Assembly (NCBI RefSeq): GCF_030813435.1
Contig: NZ_JAUSUG010000007.1
Span: 62,001 to 126,000 of the forward strand
Reading direction: 5' to 3'
Length of the DNA stretch: 64,000 nt
Source: Evansella vedderi
Lineage (GTDB): Bacteria; Bacillota; Bacilli; Bacillales; Salisediminibacteriaceae
In this document: positions 18,998 to 27,824 of the stretch, piece by piece
Layout of the letters: the number at the start of each line of letters is the position of its first letter
Position numbering within the stretch: position 1 is the stretch's first letter
The notes under the pieces: model-generated
Databases searched by the model: none
What the model was told of the DNA's origin: nothing
What the model saw: the letters and a program-made list of their open reading frames with translations, nothing else
Made by a program: the position numbers and the translations under genes

Positions 18998-19026
18998 GGC
19001 CAGTTTCAATCGCTTTGAAACCGGCC
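18998..19026 (-). terminator. Hairpin downstream of the minus-strand lipoprotein gene
   Basis: GGCCAGTTTCAA and TTTGAAACCGGCC pair with one mismatch just past the stop codon of the gene at 19033. The T tract on the minus strand is weak. Confidence 0.5.
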
Positions 19027-19032
19027 TTATTA

Positions 19033-19782
19033 TTATGTGGTCCAGCGATCTACTGCTAAACCTACTAAATACCATTCTCCTTCGTACTCCTCAAATGCAA
19101 GAATGAGATTTGCCCAGTTCAACTGATCTTCATTTGCTGCAACCAAATAGTTAACGAAGTCAGCTTCTGGGTACTCCTCTTCCACATTAACAGGTATGTT
19201 ACCATGAGATTCGATTTTATTAACTGCAATCTCTTGTGATTCTCGGCTGAAATCACGAATATAGATGTACTCTTCATAGTATTGGGAAGGTGTCATGACA
19301 ATGGGATGTCCTGAACCATCTTCCGTACCCCATTCATACTCCTCCGTATCTTGAGCAAACGCCGTAACCTCTTCAGCGGTGAATAGTAGGTCTTCTTCTG
19401 GATTTACATGTCCATAAGGGGAAAATCGAATTCCTTTATCAGGATGAACGTAGGTAGCTAGGCTTTCGAAATTTTTATTTTCTAATGCAATTACTACATT
19501 GTCAGCCCTATCCTTAAGGTAATCTTCATCTGCAGCTGTCTCATCAGAACTATTTGAATTATTTTCAGTTTCCTGTAATTCAGACTCAAGCTCGGCAATT
19601 CTATTATCCCTTTCCACTAATTGATCCTTTAATTGTTCATTTTGTTCGTTTAGCTGTTCAATATCAGCTTGAAGTGCCCCTATTAAATCGTCCGTGTTCG
19701 CCTCATTAACATCATTACAGGCGCTTAGCAATAGAATTAATACTGCTATTATCCATGTTGAGGTGAACATCCTACTATGCAA
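19033..19782 (-). CDS. Hypothetical lipoprotein with coiled coil (249 aa)
   Basis: The signal peptide ends in the lipobox LLSAC (Cys about residue 22). A coiled coil of leucine/glutamate heptads follows (LIGALQADIEQLNEQNEQLK and on, about residues 30-75), then an acidic linker. The C-terminal domain (about 90-249) begins AVIALENKNFESLATYVHPDKGIRFSPYG in outline and ends WYLVGLAVDRWTT, a pattern seen in extracytoplasmic NTF2-like or Bacillus lipoprotein families. No catalytic motif was recognised. It should be anchored on the outer face of the membrane. Function unknown. Confidence 0.8.
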   Translation of the reverse strand: MHSRMFTSTWIIAVLILLLSACNDVNEANTDDLIGALQADIEQLNEQNEQLKDQLVERDNRIAELESELQETENNSNSSDETAADEDYLKDRADNVVIALENKNFESLATYVHPDKGIRFSPYGHVNPEEDLLFTAEEVTAFAQDTEEYEWGTEDGSGHPIVMTPSQYYEEYIYIRDFSRESQEIAVNKIESHGNIPVNVEEEYPEADFVNYLVAANEDQLNWANLILAFEEYEGEWYLVGLAVDRWTT

Positions 19783-19992
19783 CAGTAATCCCTCCTAAAG
19801 TTTGTATTATGTCCAATAGGTTCCCCATTTCGTATTATATTAAACACATCGGTTAAAACGAAGTTCTCCAAAAGTCGTTCAGCTTGAAATCAAATTCCAA
19901 AATCCTCAAAATAAGATGTAATAAGTTATATGTTTAGATAAGGATAGAACGTAATTTCATACATTTTACATTTTGAATTGGAGGCATTCTCA

Positions 19993-21045
19993 ATGGAAAT
20001 CGGTATCAGTACCTTTGTAGAAACAACACCAGACCCGGAAACAGGGGAGGTTATTACTCATGCTCAGCGATTGCGGGAAGTGGTAGAGGAAATCATTCTT
20101 GCAGATCAAGTTGGTTTGGATGTGTTCGGAGTAGGGGAACATCATCGGGAAGATTTTGCTGCATCTTCTCCTGCAGTACTTTTAGCTGGTGCAGCAACAC
20201 AGACAAAACGAATTAGGTTAACTAGTGCAGTAACGGTTCTATCTTCCGACGATCCAGTTCGAGTATTCCAGGACTTCGCTACCCTTGATGGTATGTCTAA
20301 TGGACGAGCAGAAATAATGGCGGGGCGTGGTTCCTTTATAGAATCCTTTCCATTGTTTGGATATGACTTACAGGACTACAATGAATTATTTGATGAAAAA
20401 TTAGAGTTGCTATTAAAAATCTGCGAATCAGAAAAAGTCACTTGGCGAGGTGGCCATCGACCGGCCATAAAAAATAGAGGTGTGTATCCTCGACCTGTCC
20501 AAAATCCATTGCCAGTTTGGGTAGGAAGCGGTGGTAATCCTGAATCAGTCATCCGTGCTGGCCAGCTTGGGCTACCTTTAGTCCTGGCCATTATTGGAGG
20601 TAGACCGTTACAGTTTGCTCCACTTGTTCAATTGTACAAGAAAGCTGCAGCACAGGCAGGACACGATATCTCTAAACTTCCCGTGGCATCCCATTCCCAC
20701 GGATTTATTGCAGACAGTACAGAGAAAGCTGCCGACAAGTTTTTCCCGTCCACTCAGCAGGTGATGAACGTAATTGGGCGAGAGCGTGGATGGGGACATT
20801 ATGATCGTTCTAGTTTCGACGCTGCAAGAAGCTTTGAAGGGGCCTTGTATGTAGGTGATCCAGAGAGGGTAGCGGAAAAGATAATTTATCTCCGGAAAAA
20901 TGTTGGTATTACCCGTTTTATGATGCATGTTCCTTTAGGAACAATGCCGCATGATGACGTAATGAGAGCTATTGAATTATTAGGAACTGAGGTTGCACCA
21001 AGAGTACGTGAAGAAGTCTCAACATGGGAAAAAAATCAAAAATAG
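19993..21045 (+). CDS. LLM-class flavin-dependent oxidoreductase (350 aa)
   Basis: The ATG at 19993 is preferred over an upstream TTG (19978) because TTGGAGG lies about 9 nt before it. The product has the luciferase-like TIM barrel: MEIGISTFVETTPDPETGEV, GVGEHHREDFAASSP, ITLTSAVTVLSSDDPVRVFQ in outline, GRAEIMAGRGSFIESFPLFG, and PLPVWVGSGGNPESV. The family uses reduced FMN supplied by a partner reductase, or F420 in actinobacteria, so FMN is likely here. Substrate unknown. It is one of two LLM proteins lying between the selenoprotein genes. Confidence 0.92.
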   Translation: MEIGISTFVETTPDPETGEVITHAQRLREVVEEIILADQVGLDVFGVGEHHREDFAASSPAVLLAGAATQTKRIRLTSAVTVLSSDDPVRVFQDFATLDGMSNGRAEIMAGRGSFIESFPLFGYDLQDYNELFDEKLELLLKICESEKVTWRGGHRPAIKNRGVYPRPVQNPLPVWVGSGGNPESVIRAGQLGLPLVLAIIGGRPLQFAPLVQLYKKAAAQAGHDISKLPVASHSHGFIADSTEKAADKFFPSTQQVMNVIGRERGWGHYDRSSFDAARSFEGALYVGDPERVAEKIIYLRKNVGITRFMMHVPLGTMPHDDVMRAIELLGTEVAPRVREEVSTWEKNQK

Positions 21046-21082
21046 ATTTATTGTTGGCGGTACGTTAAACGTGAACTAAAAA

Positions 21083-21239
21083 AGGAGGTTGGGACATAAC
21101 TAAAGTGTTTAAATGAAAATACGAACAATGCATTACCATAGCGAAGTATATTTCCGAAGCGATTTTAATATGCACCAATTATAATCTCTATTTCGTTCGG
21201 ATTTGTCATTTATAAAAACACTTTTGTCCCAGACTCTTT
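21083..21239. repeat. Dispersed hairpin repeat, family A, copy 1
   Basis: About 157 bp whose ends are inverted copies: GGTTGGGACATAACTAAAGTG at the left and CACTTTTGTCCCAGACTC at the right. An internal inverted pair CGAAC/GTTCG lies between them. It matches the element at 31849-31999 over most of its length, including AATACGAACAAT and GAAGTATATTTCCGAAGCG. It sits between the convergent LLM gene and the SRP RNA gene, where a bidirectional terminator would be useful. Confidence 0.85.
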
Positions 21240-21309
21240 GTTTATTTGTCACAGAAGTAATGAAACTAATAATGGTATTAGTTAAAACCATGAGTTAGTA
21301 TATATGTAA

Positions 21310-21577
21310 ATCGCAAACCTATTTACGATTGAGTCATCCGTACGTTTTCTTTTTCTTTGACTCAGAAAAAGTAACCTCTTACACAAGAAAAGTGACCCCC
21401 TTATGGCTGCTTCCTTCCGGATCTGACCCGTTCACAGGCATTTCTTTGCAAAAGACTTTCTCCTCAGCATCAATTCAAAAGAACGGACTACACATAACTA
21501 AACCTTCCATAGGAATTCGACCCTGCTACAGCGGATTGCAAGTTACAAGGCACCGCTACCTCCCCGTCTATTGCGAT
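21310..21577 (-). ncRNA. scr: Signal recognition particle RNA (Bacillus type, with Alu domain)
   Basis: On the minus strand the sequence has the Bacillus Alu-domain landmark GGGGAGGTAGCGGTGCCTTG and the matching CCGCTGTAGCAGGGTCGAAT. About 125 nt later comes the universal S-domain hairpin (CAGATCCGGAAGGAAGCAGCC) with its GGAA tetraloop. The ends ATCGCAA and TTGCGAT pair, giving about 268 nt, the size of Bacillus SRP RNA. It scaffolds Ffh for membrane targeting. One conserved base differs: CAGATCC instead of CAGGTCC. The usual neighbours (dnaX region) are absent, so this could be a second or relocated copy. Ends are predicted from pairing. Confidence 0.9.
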
Positions 21578-21754
21578 ATGTTGCTATAAATATAGTTTAC
21601 TATGTAGGTGTACTGCGAGTAAATACCAATTAAGTGGTTACGAAGTGAAAATTTAACAAGTTAATAGTAAACCTTATTCACCATTTTCACTGTTTCTTTC
21701 GTACCTTATGTTAGAATAAAAATAGAAACATTAGTAGGAGGGCTTAGTTTAAAA

Positions 21755-22528
21755 ATGTTTAATAGACCGTCATTCACTGTAAAGCGAAAGGCAAAACGAT
21801 ATAAACGGTGGTTAGAAAAGGTTTACGTTTATCCATATCCATATGAAATAGCCGGTCGCAACTATTACTTAGTAGATTATGTGAAGTTAAATCAGCCTAT
21901 AGGGTCAGGGATATTCTCTGATACAGAGGAAGTAACTCTAGATGCACAGAAAGCTCATCGGTTTCTATACCAATTTTATCGCCTGTCTGAGAAAATACGG
22001 GATGAAGGGAAAATGCGTGCAAATGTAAATTTTGATTTCTTTAAGGTACCATTAGGGAAAATGGACGAAAACCCTAATCCTAAATGGAACGAGGCATATG
22101 CTTTTATAAATGATCTGCTAAATTATCAATTGATATATAAGAAGGCATACGTTGATTTTTGGGATCACATTAAGGAACGTAATGAAAAAGGTCTTCCTTT
22201 AACAGAGGCAGAGCTTGACCTTGCCATTGATACAGCAGCGAAATTAACGACAATCCAATATCATGTAGTAAAAGAACTATCAAGAAATACCGATTTGCTA
22301 AACGAATGGAAAAAAACGATGGAAGAGGCGGATCTTTGGAAGGAATTAAAGAGTGATATGAAGGCTTTTTACACGCAACTAATGCAAAATGAGGAAGTAA
22401 TGAAAGAAGAAGCGAAGAAAGTAAAGAGCGATAATTACGACCAAGCATTAAAAAAGAACCGTATTGAAATGACCAGTTATATGAAAAAAGAACAAAGATT
22501 AGATGAAGAGATATTACGTTATCCTTGA
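21755..22528 (+). CDS. Hypothetical protein (257 aa), basic and helical
   Basis: An ATG with AGGAGGG upstream encodes a soluble, highly charged protein starting with a basic segment (VKRKAKRYKRWLEKVYVYPYP). The middle part includes NFDFFKVPLGKMDENPNPKW, and the C-terminal part (MQNEEVMKEEAKKVKSDN) is strongly helical. There is no signal peptide, Cys motif or transmembrane segment. I do not recognise the family. It is transcribed alone after the SRP RNA region. Confidence 0.8.
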   Translation: MFNRPSFTVKRKAKRYKRWLEKVYVYPYPYEIAGRNYYLVDYVKLNQPIGSGIFSDTEEVTLDAQKAHRFLYQFYRLSEKIRDEGKMRANVNFDFFKVPLGKMDENPNPKWNEAYAFINDLLNYQLIYKKAYVDFWDHIKERNEKGLPLTEAELDLAIDTAAKLTTIQYHVVKELSRNTDLLNEWKKTMEEADLWKELKSDMKAFYTQLMQNEEVMKEEAKKVKSDNYDQALKKNRIEMTSYMKKEQRLDEEILRYP

Positions 22529-22668
22529 GGAACGTAAATTTTCTTAAGGAAAATGGAAATCATCTCAATAATGGATAATCACAGCAGGAAACGTCCAAGT
22601 TAAAATAGATACAAAGGCAAAACCTATAAAAGAGCCCTCTGCTCGAAAACTATTGAAAGGGTGAGGAA

Positions 22669-22836
22669 ATGAAAAAGAGTCTATTTACAATCGGTGATAA
22701 AGTGAAAATCAAAGTGTCAGGAGAATTAGTAACCATAATGAAATCTCAGTATATCGATAATATGAAACGGTACGCCTATACAGTTAACGAGCATCCGAAT
22801 ACTTTCTTCTTTGAAGAAGAATTAACGAAAGAATGA
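22669..22836 (+). CDS. Small hypothetical protein, possibly SH3-like (55 aa)
   Basis: An ATG just after AAAGGGTGAGG encodes MKKSLFTIGDKVKIKVSGEL, then VTIMKSQYIDNMKRYAYTVN, ending FFFEEELTKE. The pattern of short beta strands with GDKV and G near the start resembles small SH3-like barrels. It is followed directly by a hairpin terminator, which supports a real gene. Function unknown. Confidence 0.7.
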   Translation: MKKSLFTIGDKVKIKVSGELVTIMKSQYIDNMKRYAYTVNEHPNTFFFEEELTKE

Positions 22837-22860
22837 TAAAATATTTCATTCTTTCTTTTC
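22826..22860 (+). terminator. Rho-independent terminator overlapping the end of the 55-aa gene
   Basis: AAAGAATGA and TCATTCTTT pair across a short AT loop, followed by CTTTTCG. The 5' arm covers the stop codon. Confidence 0.7.
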
Positions 22861-22960
22861 GTGGAAATCATAACTTTTTAATACTAAATTGGAAAAATAG
22901 ATTAGAACGGTCCCCGTGTATCCAAATATTTTGTATTAAAAAATTAGGAGGTCGAAATAT

Positions 22961-24460
22961 ATGTACTCATTCAAACAACATTCATTTATGAAAACAGAAA
23001 CAGAAGCATTATTATTCGGTGTATTTATGGAAAAGGAAGCTGCCTTTCAATTGTTAGACGAGGCTTTTTCAGGCGAATTACAAGAACTTTATGATTCAAG
23101 AGATTTAACCTATGAGGCGGGGAGCGTTGTAAAATTACATACTTTTGGAAAAATAGCCTCTAAACGAATCTACTTTGTAGGATTAGGTAAACGGGAGGAT
23201 GTAACAAAGGATTCTCTTCGAAAAGCATTCGGAAAAGCTTTTAAACAGCTAGCAAAGGACCATATTCAAGAAGCTTCATTAGCGGTGGACAGTCTAATTA
23301 ATCTACCACTTGATGATGCAGTGGCATTTGAGGCTGTCGGGGAAGCGCATGCTTTAGCACCTTTTGTCTTAAAAACATATCATACGAATAAAAAATCAAA
23401 GCCTGACATCCAACTTACAGAATTAACCCTTGTATCAGAAGCTGCTGACCGTGAATCAAATATATTAAAAGGTATCAGCCTTGGTTTTGCCCTAGGTGAA
23501 GGGGCAAACATTGCACGACGTCTTGTTCATACACCAGGGAATTTATTAACAGCAACGGATCTAGCAGAGTTTGCTCAAGGAATCGCGGATAAGCATGGCT
23601 TCGAAATCGATATTTTAGATAAAGAGGAAATGGTTGCATTAGGAATGGGGGCACTCCTTGCTGTTAATCAAGGGTCAGACGAGCCACCGAAGCTTATTGT
23701 TATGCGTTATCAAGGAAAGGATACTTGGGATAACCCAGTTGCCCTTGTTGGGAAAGGTATTACATTCGATACGGGTGGCTATTCTCTTAAACCAAAAGAC
23801 GGCATCGTCGGTATGAAAATGGATATGGGTGGTGCTGCCGCTGTTATTGGTGCCATGGATACAATCGGCACGGTAAAGCCTAAAGTGAATGTAATGGCCG
23901 TTATCCCTGCAACGGATAACATGATTAGTGGGAATGCATTTAAGCCAGACGATGTTATTGTATCCATGAGTGGGAAGACAATTGAAATTCGCAATACTGA
24001 TGCGGAAGGTCGTCTCGTATTAGCGGATGCCATCACCTATGCAAAAACAAAGGGTGCATCGAAAATTATAGATGTTGCCACATTAACAGGTGGTGTTGTT
24101 GTTGCGTTAGGGAAAGATGTGACAGGTGCTATGACGAATAACCAAGAGTGGTATGAGACTGTACAAAAAGCAGCCGATGAGACAGGGGAACTAATTTGGC
24201 AGCTTCCTTATTTCGATCATTATAAGAAACAAGTACAATCAAGCGATATAGCGGATTTAAATAATAGCCCTGGTCGCCCAGCACATGCCATCATGGCTGG
24301 TGCATTTGTAGGAGATTTCGCCGACAAAACACCATGGGTACACTTAGATATTGCAGGTACAGCAATGAAAGATACTGAACATAATCTCGGACCAAAAGGC
24401 CCAACAGGAGTAATGACCCGAACATTAGCAAAAGTAATAATCAATCAAAATAATAGATAA
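22961..24460 (+). CDS. pepA: Cytosol (leucyl) aminopeptidase, M17 family
   Basis: 499 residues, the usual length. The N-terminal macro-like domain is followed by the M17 catalytic domain. The metal-binding and catalytic segments VGKGITFDTGGYSLKP and NTDAEGRLVLADA are intact, as is SGNAFKPDDVI. It removes N-terminal residues from peptides in the cytoplasm using two divalent metals. Its start has TTAGGAGG upstream. Single gene, followed by a terminator. Confidence 0.95.
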   Translation: MYSFKQHSFMKTETEALLFGVFMEKEAAFQLLDEAFSGELQELYDSRDLTYEAGSVVKLHTFGKIASKRIYFVGLGKREDVTKDSLRKAFGKAFKQLAKDHIQEASLAVDSLINLPLDDAVAFEAVGEAHALAPFVLKTYHTNKKSKPDIQLTELTLVSEAADRESNILKGISLGFALGEGANIARRLVHTPGNLLTATDLAEFAQGIADKHGFEIDILDKEEMVALGMGALLAVNQGSDEPPKLIVMRYQGKDTWDNPVALVGKGITFDTGGYSLKPKDGIVGMKMDMGGAAAVIGAMDTIGTVKPKVNVMAVIPATDNMISGNAFKPDDVIVSMSGKTIEIRNTDAEGRLVLADAITYAKTKGASKIIDVATLTGGVVVALGKDVTGAMTNNQEWYETVQKAADETGELIWQLPYFDHYKKQVQSSDIADLNNSPGRPAHAIMAGAFVGDFADKTPWVHLDIAGTAMKDTEHNLGPKGPTGVMTRTLAKVIINQNNR

Positions 24461-24463
24461 CTC

Positions 24464-24497
24464 AAAGGTATATCACAATAAGTGGTATACCTTTTTA
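24464..24497 (+). terminator. Rho-independent terminator after pepA
   Basis: AAAGGTATATCAC and GTGGTATACCTTT pair (one G-T) with a 5-nt loop, followed by TTTATATA. Confidence 0.75.
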
Positions 24498-24639
24498 TAT
24501 AGAGTAACTATTTACCTGTACCATTTATTCAGTATATATTGTAAGATAAAATAGGAACATCATGCTATAATGATATAGGATTTATCTTAGAGAAAACAAG
24601 GAAAATTCTGATTATTAATAGATGAAGGGATTGTTATTA

Positions 24640-25704
24640 GTGAATGTACTGATTACTGGTGGTACTGGCTTTGTAGGGACTTCTCTAGTAAAGAAACTAG
24701 TGGAAGATCGACATCACGTTTATGTCATAGTACGAAGCCAAAAAAAAGCAGAGAAATTACTTCAAAGTTTAGAAACAGACTTAAAGAAGTTTGTATATAT
24801 AATAGAAGGCGATCTCTCATTAGAAAATTTAGGTTTAACGAAAAACAAAGTGAAAGAATTAGCTGGCACAATTGATATAGTCTATCACAGTGCAGCATTT
24901 TTATCCTTTGATGAAGCTGATAGAGAAAAACTTTTTTATATAAATGTCAATGGTACAAGAAATTTACTAGATTTATCGGAAACGTTAGGAGTACAAAAAT
25001 TTATTCACGTAAGTACTGCCTATACTTTAGGGGCTAGAACAGATGGATATGAAGATTTATATCCTTTGGATAGCACACAATTCGTTAATGCATACGAAGA
25101 AAGTAAATGTCATGCAGAACATCTTGTGATGAAATATAAAGATTCATTCGATGTAATGATTATGCGTCCAGGTATTATTATCGGTGATTCCAATACGGGT
25201 GAAGCGGATACAACCTTTGGATTGTACGGAGTTTTAAGGGCTGTTGAGCTCCTAAAGAAAATAAATGCTAGATTAAACTCGAAAGATCCTTATCGATTAG
25301 TGGTTGATAAGACAAAGGTATCCCATCTTGTACCTGTGGATTATATTACACAGCTGCTAATATTAGGTATGACTCATGGTAAGAAGAATAAAATCTATAA
25401 TTTAGTAAATCCGACCCCCCCTTCCAATGGGCTTGTGATGGATACAATCAAGGAAGGTTTAGAATTTAGTTCTATAGATTTGATCTCATGCGAGAAGGAA
25501 CAGCCATTATCTGATTTAGAATTAAAAGTGAACCAACAATTAGTTGTTTTCAAAGAATACTTGAATCGTTCCATCATATTCCGTGATGAGAATACGAGGG
25601 AATTATTAAATTACGCAAATGAATCTGCCCTCCAAATGGATAGGGAAATGCTTTTACGCATTGTGGAAGGCTTCCGTAATCGTAGAGAATTAGTTACTAG
25701 TTAA
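24640..25704 (+). CDS. Extended-type SDR / NAD(P)-dependent reductase (thioester-reductase-like)
   Basis: The GTG at 24640 is chosen because GAAGGGA lies about 9 nt upstream and the protein then begins directly with the Rossmann strand (MNVLITGGTGFVGTSLVKKL). An ATG at 24622 would add six residues. Nucleotide-binding TGGTGFVG and catalytic YEESK (Tyr and Lys) are present, as is GDLSLENLGL, typical of the thioester-reductase-like SDR branch. 354 residues. It lies 30 bp upstream of an alpha/beta hydrolase gene, so the two likely form an operon. Substrate unknown; an acyl or lipid-like substrate is a guess. Confidence 0.88.
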   Translation: MNVLITGGTGFVGTSLVKKLVEDRHHVYVIVRSQKKAEKLLQSLETDLKKFVYIIEGDLSLENLGLTKNKVKELAGTIDIVYHSAAFLSFDEADREKLFYINVNGTRNLLDLSETLGVQKFIHVSTAYTLGARTDGYEDLYPLDSTQFVNAYEESKCHAEHLVMKYKDSFDVMIMRPGIIIGDSNTGEADTTFGLYGVLRAVELLKKINARLNSKDPYRLVVDKTKVSHLVPVDYITQLLILGMTHGKKNKIYNLVNPTPPSNGLVMDTIKEGLEFSSIDLISCEKEQPLSDLELKVNQQLVVFKEYLNRSIIFRDENTRELLNYANESALQMDREMLLRIVEGFRNRRELVTS

Positions 25705-25734
25705 AAACTTAGTGCTTTAGAAAGGAAGGAATAA

Positions 25735-26544
25735 ATGTCTTTGCCTAGCTTATTGCACCATCAGATTTATCATAATAAAAAATTGGGGGAGTCTGCCCCT
25801 TGGGTTGTATTATTACATGGAATTGGTGGTAATTCGAATATTTGGTACAAGCAATTAAAGAAATTCAAAAGGCACTTTAACGTCCTTGCAATAGATTTAC
25901 CTGGTCATTATCCAAATGATACATTGCAAGCATGGGAAGAGGAATACTCCTTTGAAAAATGTGCAGATATGATTGTCCAAGTATTGGACGAGTACCGAAT
26001 CCATAAAGCCCATTTCATAGGTATTTCATTAGGATCCGTGCTTATTCACCAATTAGTGAAGCGTCATCAAGATAGGGTATACTCAGCGGTCTTAGGCGGT
26101 ATGATCCTTCGCTTTAATTTATTGTCAAAAGTTCTTTTATTCCTAGGTCATGGATTAAAGAAATTTCTACCGTATATGTGGCTTTATAAATTGTTTGCCC
26201 ATATAATGATGCCAAAAAATAATCATAAGCAAGCTCGGGAAATGTTTATTAATGAGGCAAAAAAGATGTGCCGTAATGAATTTTTAAAATGGTTTAAGCT
26301 CACTCGAGATGTACAAGCCACTTCTAAAAATATCGAAGCCTATGACGTGCCCCGCCTATATATTTCTGGAAATGAAGACCACCTTTTTATCAAGGTTCTT
26401 AAGAAGTATTTACCCAATGATAGACATGGACAGTTAGTAGAATTAAACGATTGCGGTCATGTATGTAACTTAGAAAAAAGTGATGAATTTAATTACCACG
26501 CCATCACTTTTATTGAACAATTTTCTGAAAGAAAAGGTGCCTAA
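25735..26544 (+). CDS. Alpha/beta hydrolase
   Basis: 269 residues with the oxyanion-hole segment VVLLHGIGGNSNIWY, the nucleophile elbow GISLGS, the acid region SGNEDHLF and the catalytic histidine in NDCGHVCNLEKSD. Esterase, lipase or lyase activity is possible and the substrate cannot be told. It has a good AAGGAAGGA ribosome binding site and follows the SDR gene by 30 bp. It ends in a terminator. Confidence 0.9.
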   Translation: MSLPSLLHHQIYHNKKLGESAPWVVLLHGIGGNSNIWYKQLKKFKRHFNVLAIDLPGHYPNDTLQAWEEEYSFEKCADMIVQVLDEYRIHKAHFIGISLGSVLIHQLVKRHQDRVYSAVLGGMILRFNLLSKVLLFLGHGLKKFLPYMWLYKLFAHIMMPKNNHKQAREMFINEAKKMCRNEFLKWFKLTRDVQATSKNIEAYDVPRLYISGNEDHLFIKVLKKYLPNDRHGQLVELNDCGHVCNLEKSDEFNYHAITFIEQFSERKGA

Positions 26545-26561
26545 CTCAATAAATACGAAAG

Positions 26562-26612
26562 TGCTTGTATTCCAGTGCTAACTTAATGCTGGAACAGGCA
26601 TTTTTTTGTCTA
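26562..26612 (+). terminator. Rho-independent terminator after the SDR-hydrolase pair
   Basis: GTGCTTGTATTCCAG pairs with CTGGAACAGGCAT (one bulge, one G-T), followed by a run of seven T. Confidence 0.75.
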
Positions 26613-26736
26613 ATGAGGCGTTTCCATCCATTTCCTTCGTTAGTAAAAAGCACTTTAGTACATCATGTTTTGTATTTTACATGATAATTGGTACCATAGT
26701 CGTGTAAAAGTTTTTTATAGGAAAGGACAATGAAAG

Positions 26737-27741
26737 ATGTCTTCAATACAAATACCTGTTTCTGTTTTAAACCTTGTCCCCATTCGTCAAGGGCAGGGAA
26801 CCAAGGAGGCCATTGATGCCATGGTAGAATTGGCACAGGCAACAGAAAAAATGGGCTTCATTCGATATTGGATCGCGGAGCATCACAATACCCCAACATT
26901 AGTTAGCTCTGCTACTCCAATATTAATAAAGCATACACTGGAAAATACGGATCACATTCGAGTGGGCTCTGGGGGAGTCATGCTCCCTAACCATTCCCCC
27001 TTAGTCGTTGCAGAGCAGTTTGGGACGATGGCAACGATCTATCCTGATCGATTGGATTTAGGGCTTGGAAGAGCGCCGGGAACAGATATGTTGACTGCTA
27101 GGGCGTTAAGAAGATCCCAAACGGATTCTTCTGTTTACACTTTCCCTGATGATGTGGAATCTTTACTTACTTATTTTGCTCCTGAAGATCGTCAAAGCAA
27201 TGTAAAAGCCTACCCTGGCGTAGGCACAAATATTCCTATTTACATCCTTGGATCTTCTACAGATTCTGCTTACTTAGCTGGGAAATTAGGGCTGCCGTAT
27301 GCCTTTGCATCCCACTTTGCCCCTAGGTATATGGAGGAGGCAATCTCTATTTATCGAAGGGAGTTCCAACCTTCAGAATTTTTAGATGCTCCATACATGA
27401 TAGTTTGTTTAAATGTTATCGCTGCAGAAACGGATGAAGAGGCAGCTTTCGAACAGACAACGATGCATCAGTTTTTCTTGAATGTTGTACGTGGTTCTCA
27501 AATTCCTTTAAGTCCACCTGTTAAGAGTATGGAAGGTATTTGGAAACCACACGAGAAGGAAATGGCTTTATCCATGTCCAGCGTAACTATATTAGGTGCG
27601 AAGAATTCTATCCGAGAGCAGTTAAAGAGTTTTCAGGAAAAGTATCATGTGGATGAAATTATGGCCGTAACGTACATTTTTGATCCTGATAAACAAAAGC
27701 GTTCTTATGAAATATTAAAACAAGTAGTAGATGGGAAATAA
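26737..27741 (+). CDS. LLM-class flavin-dependent oxidoreductase, MsnO8-like (334 aa)
   Basis: A full-length luciferase-like barrel: [71 protein letters not shown] and [17 protein letters not shown]. This is the broad group often annotated as alkanal-monooxygenase-like or MsnO8. FMN-dependent oxidation is expected; the substrate is unknown. The ATG follows GGAAAGGAC. It lies 83 bp upstream of the selenocysteine FrnE-like gene in the same direction and could share transcription, although a separate promoter-like region lies between them. Confidence 0.92.
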   Translation: MSSIQIPVSVLNLVPIRQGQGTKEAIDAMVELAQATEKMGFIRYWIAEHHNTPTLVSSATPILIKHTLENTDHIRVGSGGVMLPNHSPLVVAEQFGTMATIYPDRLDLGLGRAPGTDMLTARALRRSQTDSSVYTFPDDVESLLTYFAPEDRQSNVKAYPGVGTNIPIYILGSSTDSAYLAGKLGLPYAFASHFAPRYMEEAISIYRREFQPSEFLDAPYMIVCLNVIAAETDEEAAFEQTTMHQFFLNVVRGSQIPLSPPVKSMEGIWKPHEKEMALSMSSVTILGAKNSIREQLKSFQEKYHVDEIMAVTYIFDPDKQKRSYEILKQVVDGK

Positions 27742-27775
27742 CTTAAAAGCAAAGAATTGGACTGTATTTATCCTT

Positions 27776-27790
27776 GATAGGTATACTATC
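27776..27790 (+). promoter_or_regulatory. Inverted repeat next to a TATAAT box before the Sec-FrnE gene
   Basis: GATAG and CTATC flank GTATA (27776-27790). A TATAAT box follows at 27793-27798, about 27 bp before the start codon. No convincing -35 box is at the right spacing. A regulator-binding site is possible but is inference. Confidence 0.35.
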
Positions 27791-27824
27791 GATATAATAG
27801 TTAAAGTAATTGGAGGGTTTTATC

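Noticed and set aside
21329-21589. Plus-strand frame of 86 codons
   Set aside because: It is the antisense of the SRP RNA gene. Its codons follow RNA stems and no ribosome binding site is present.
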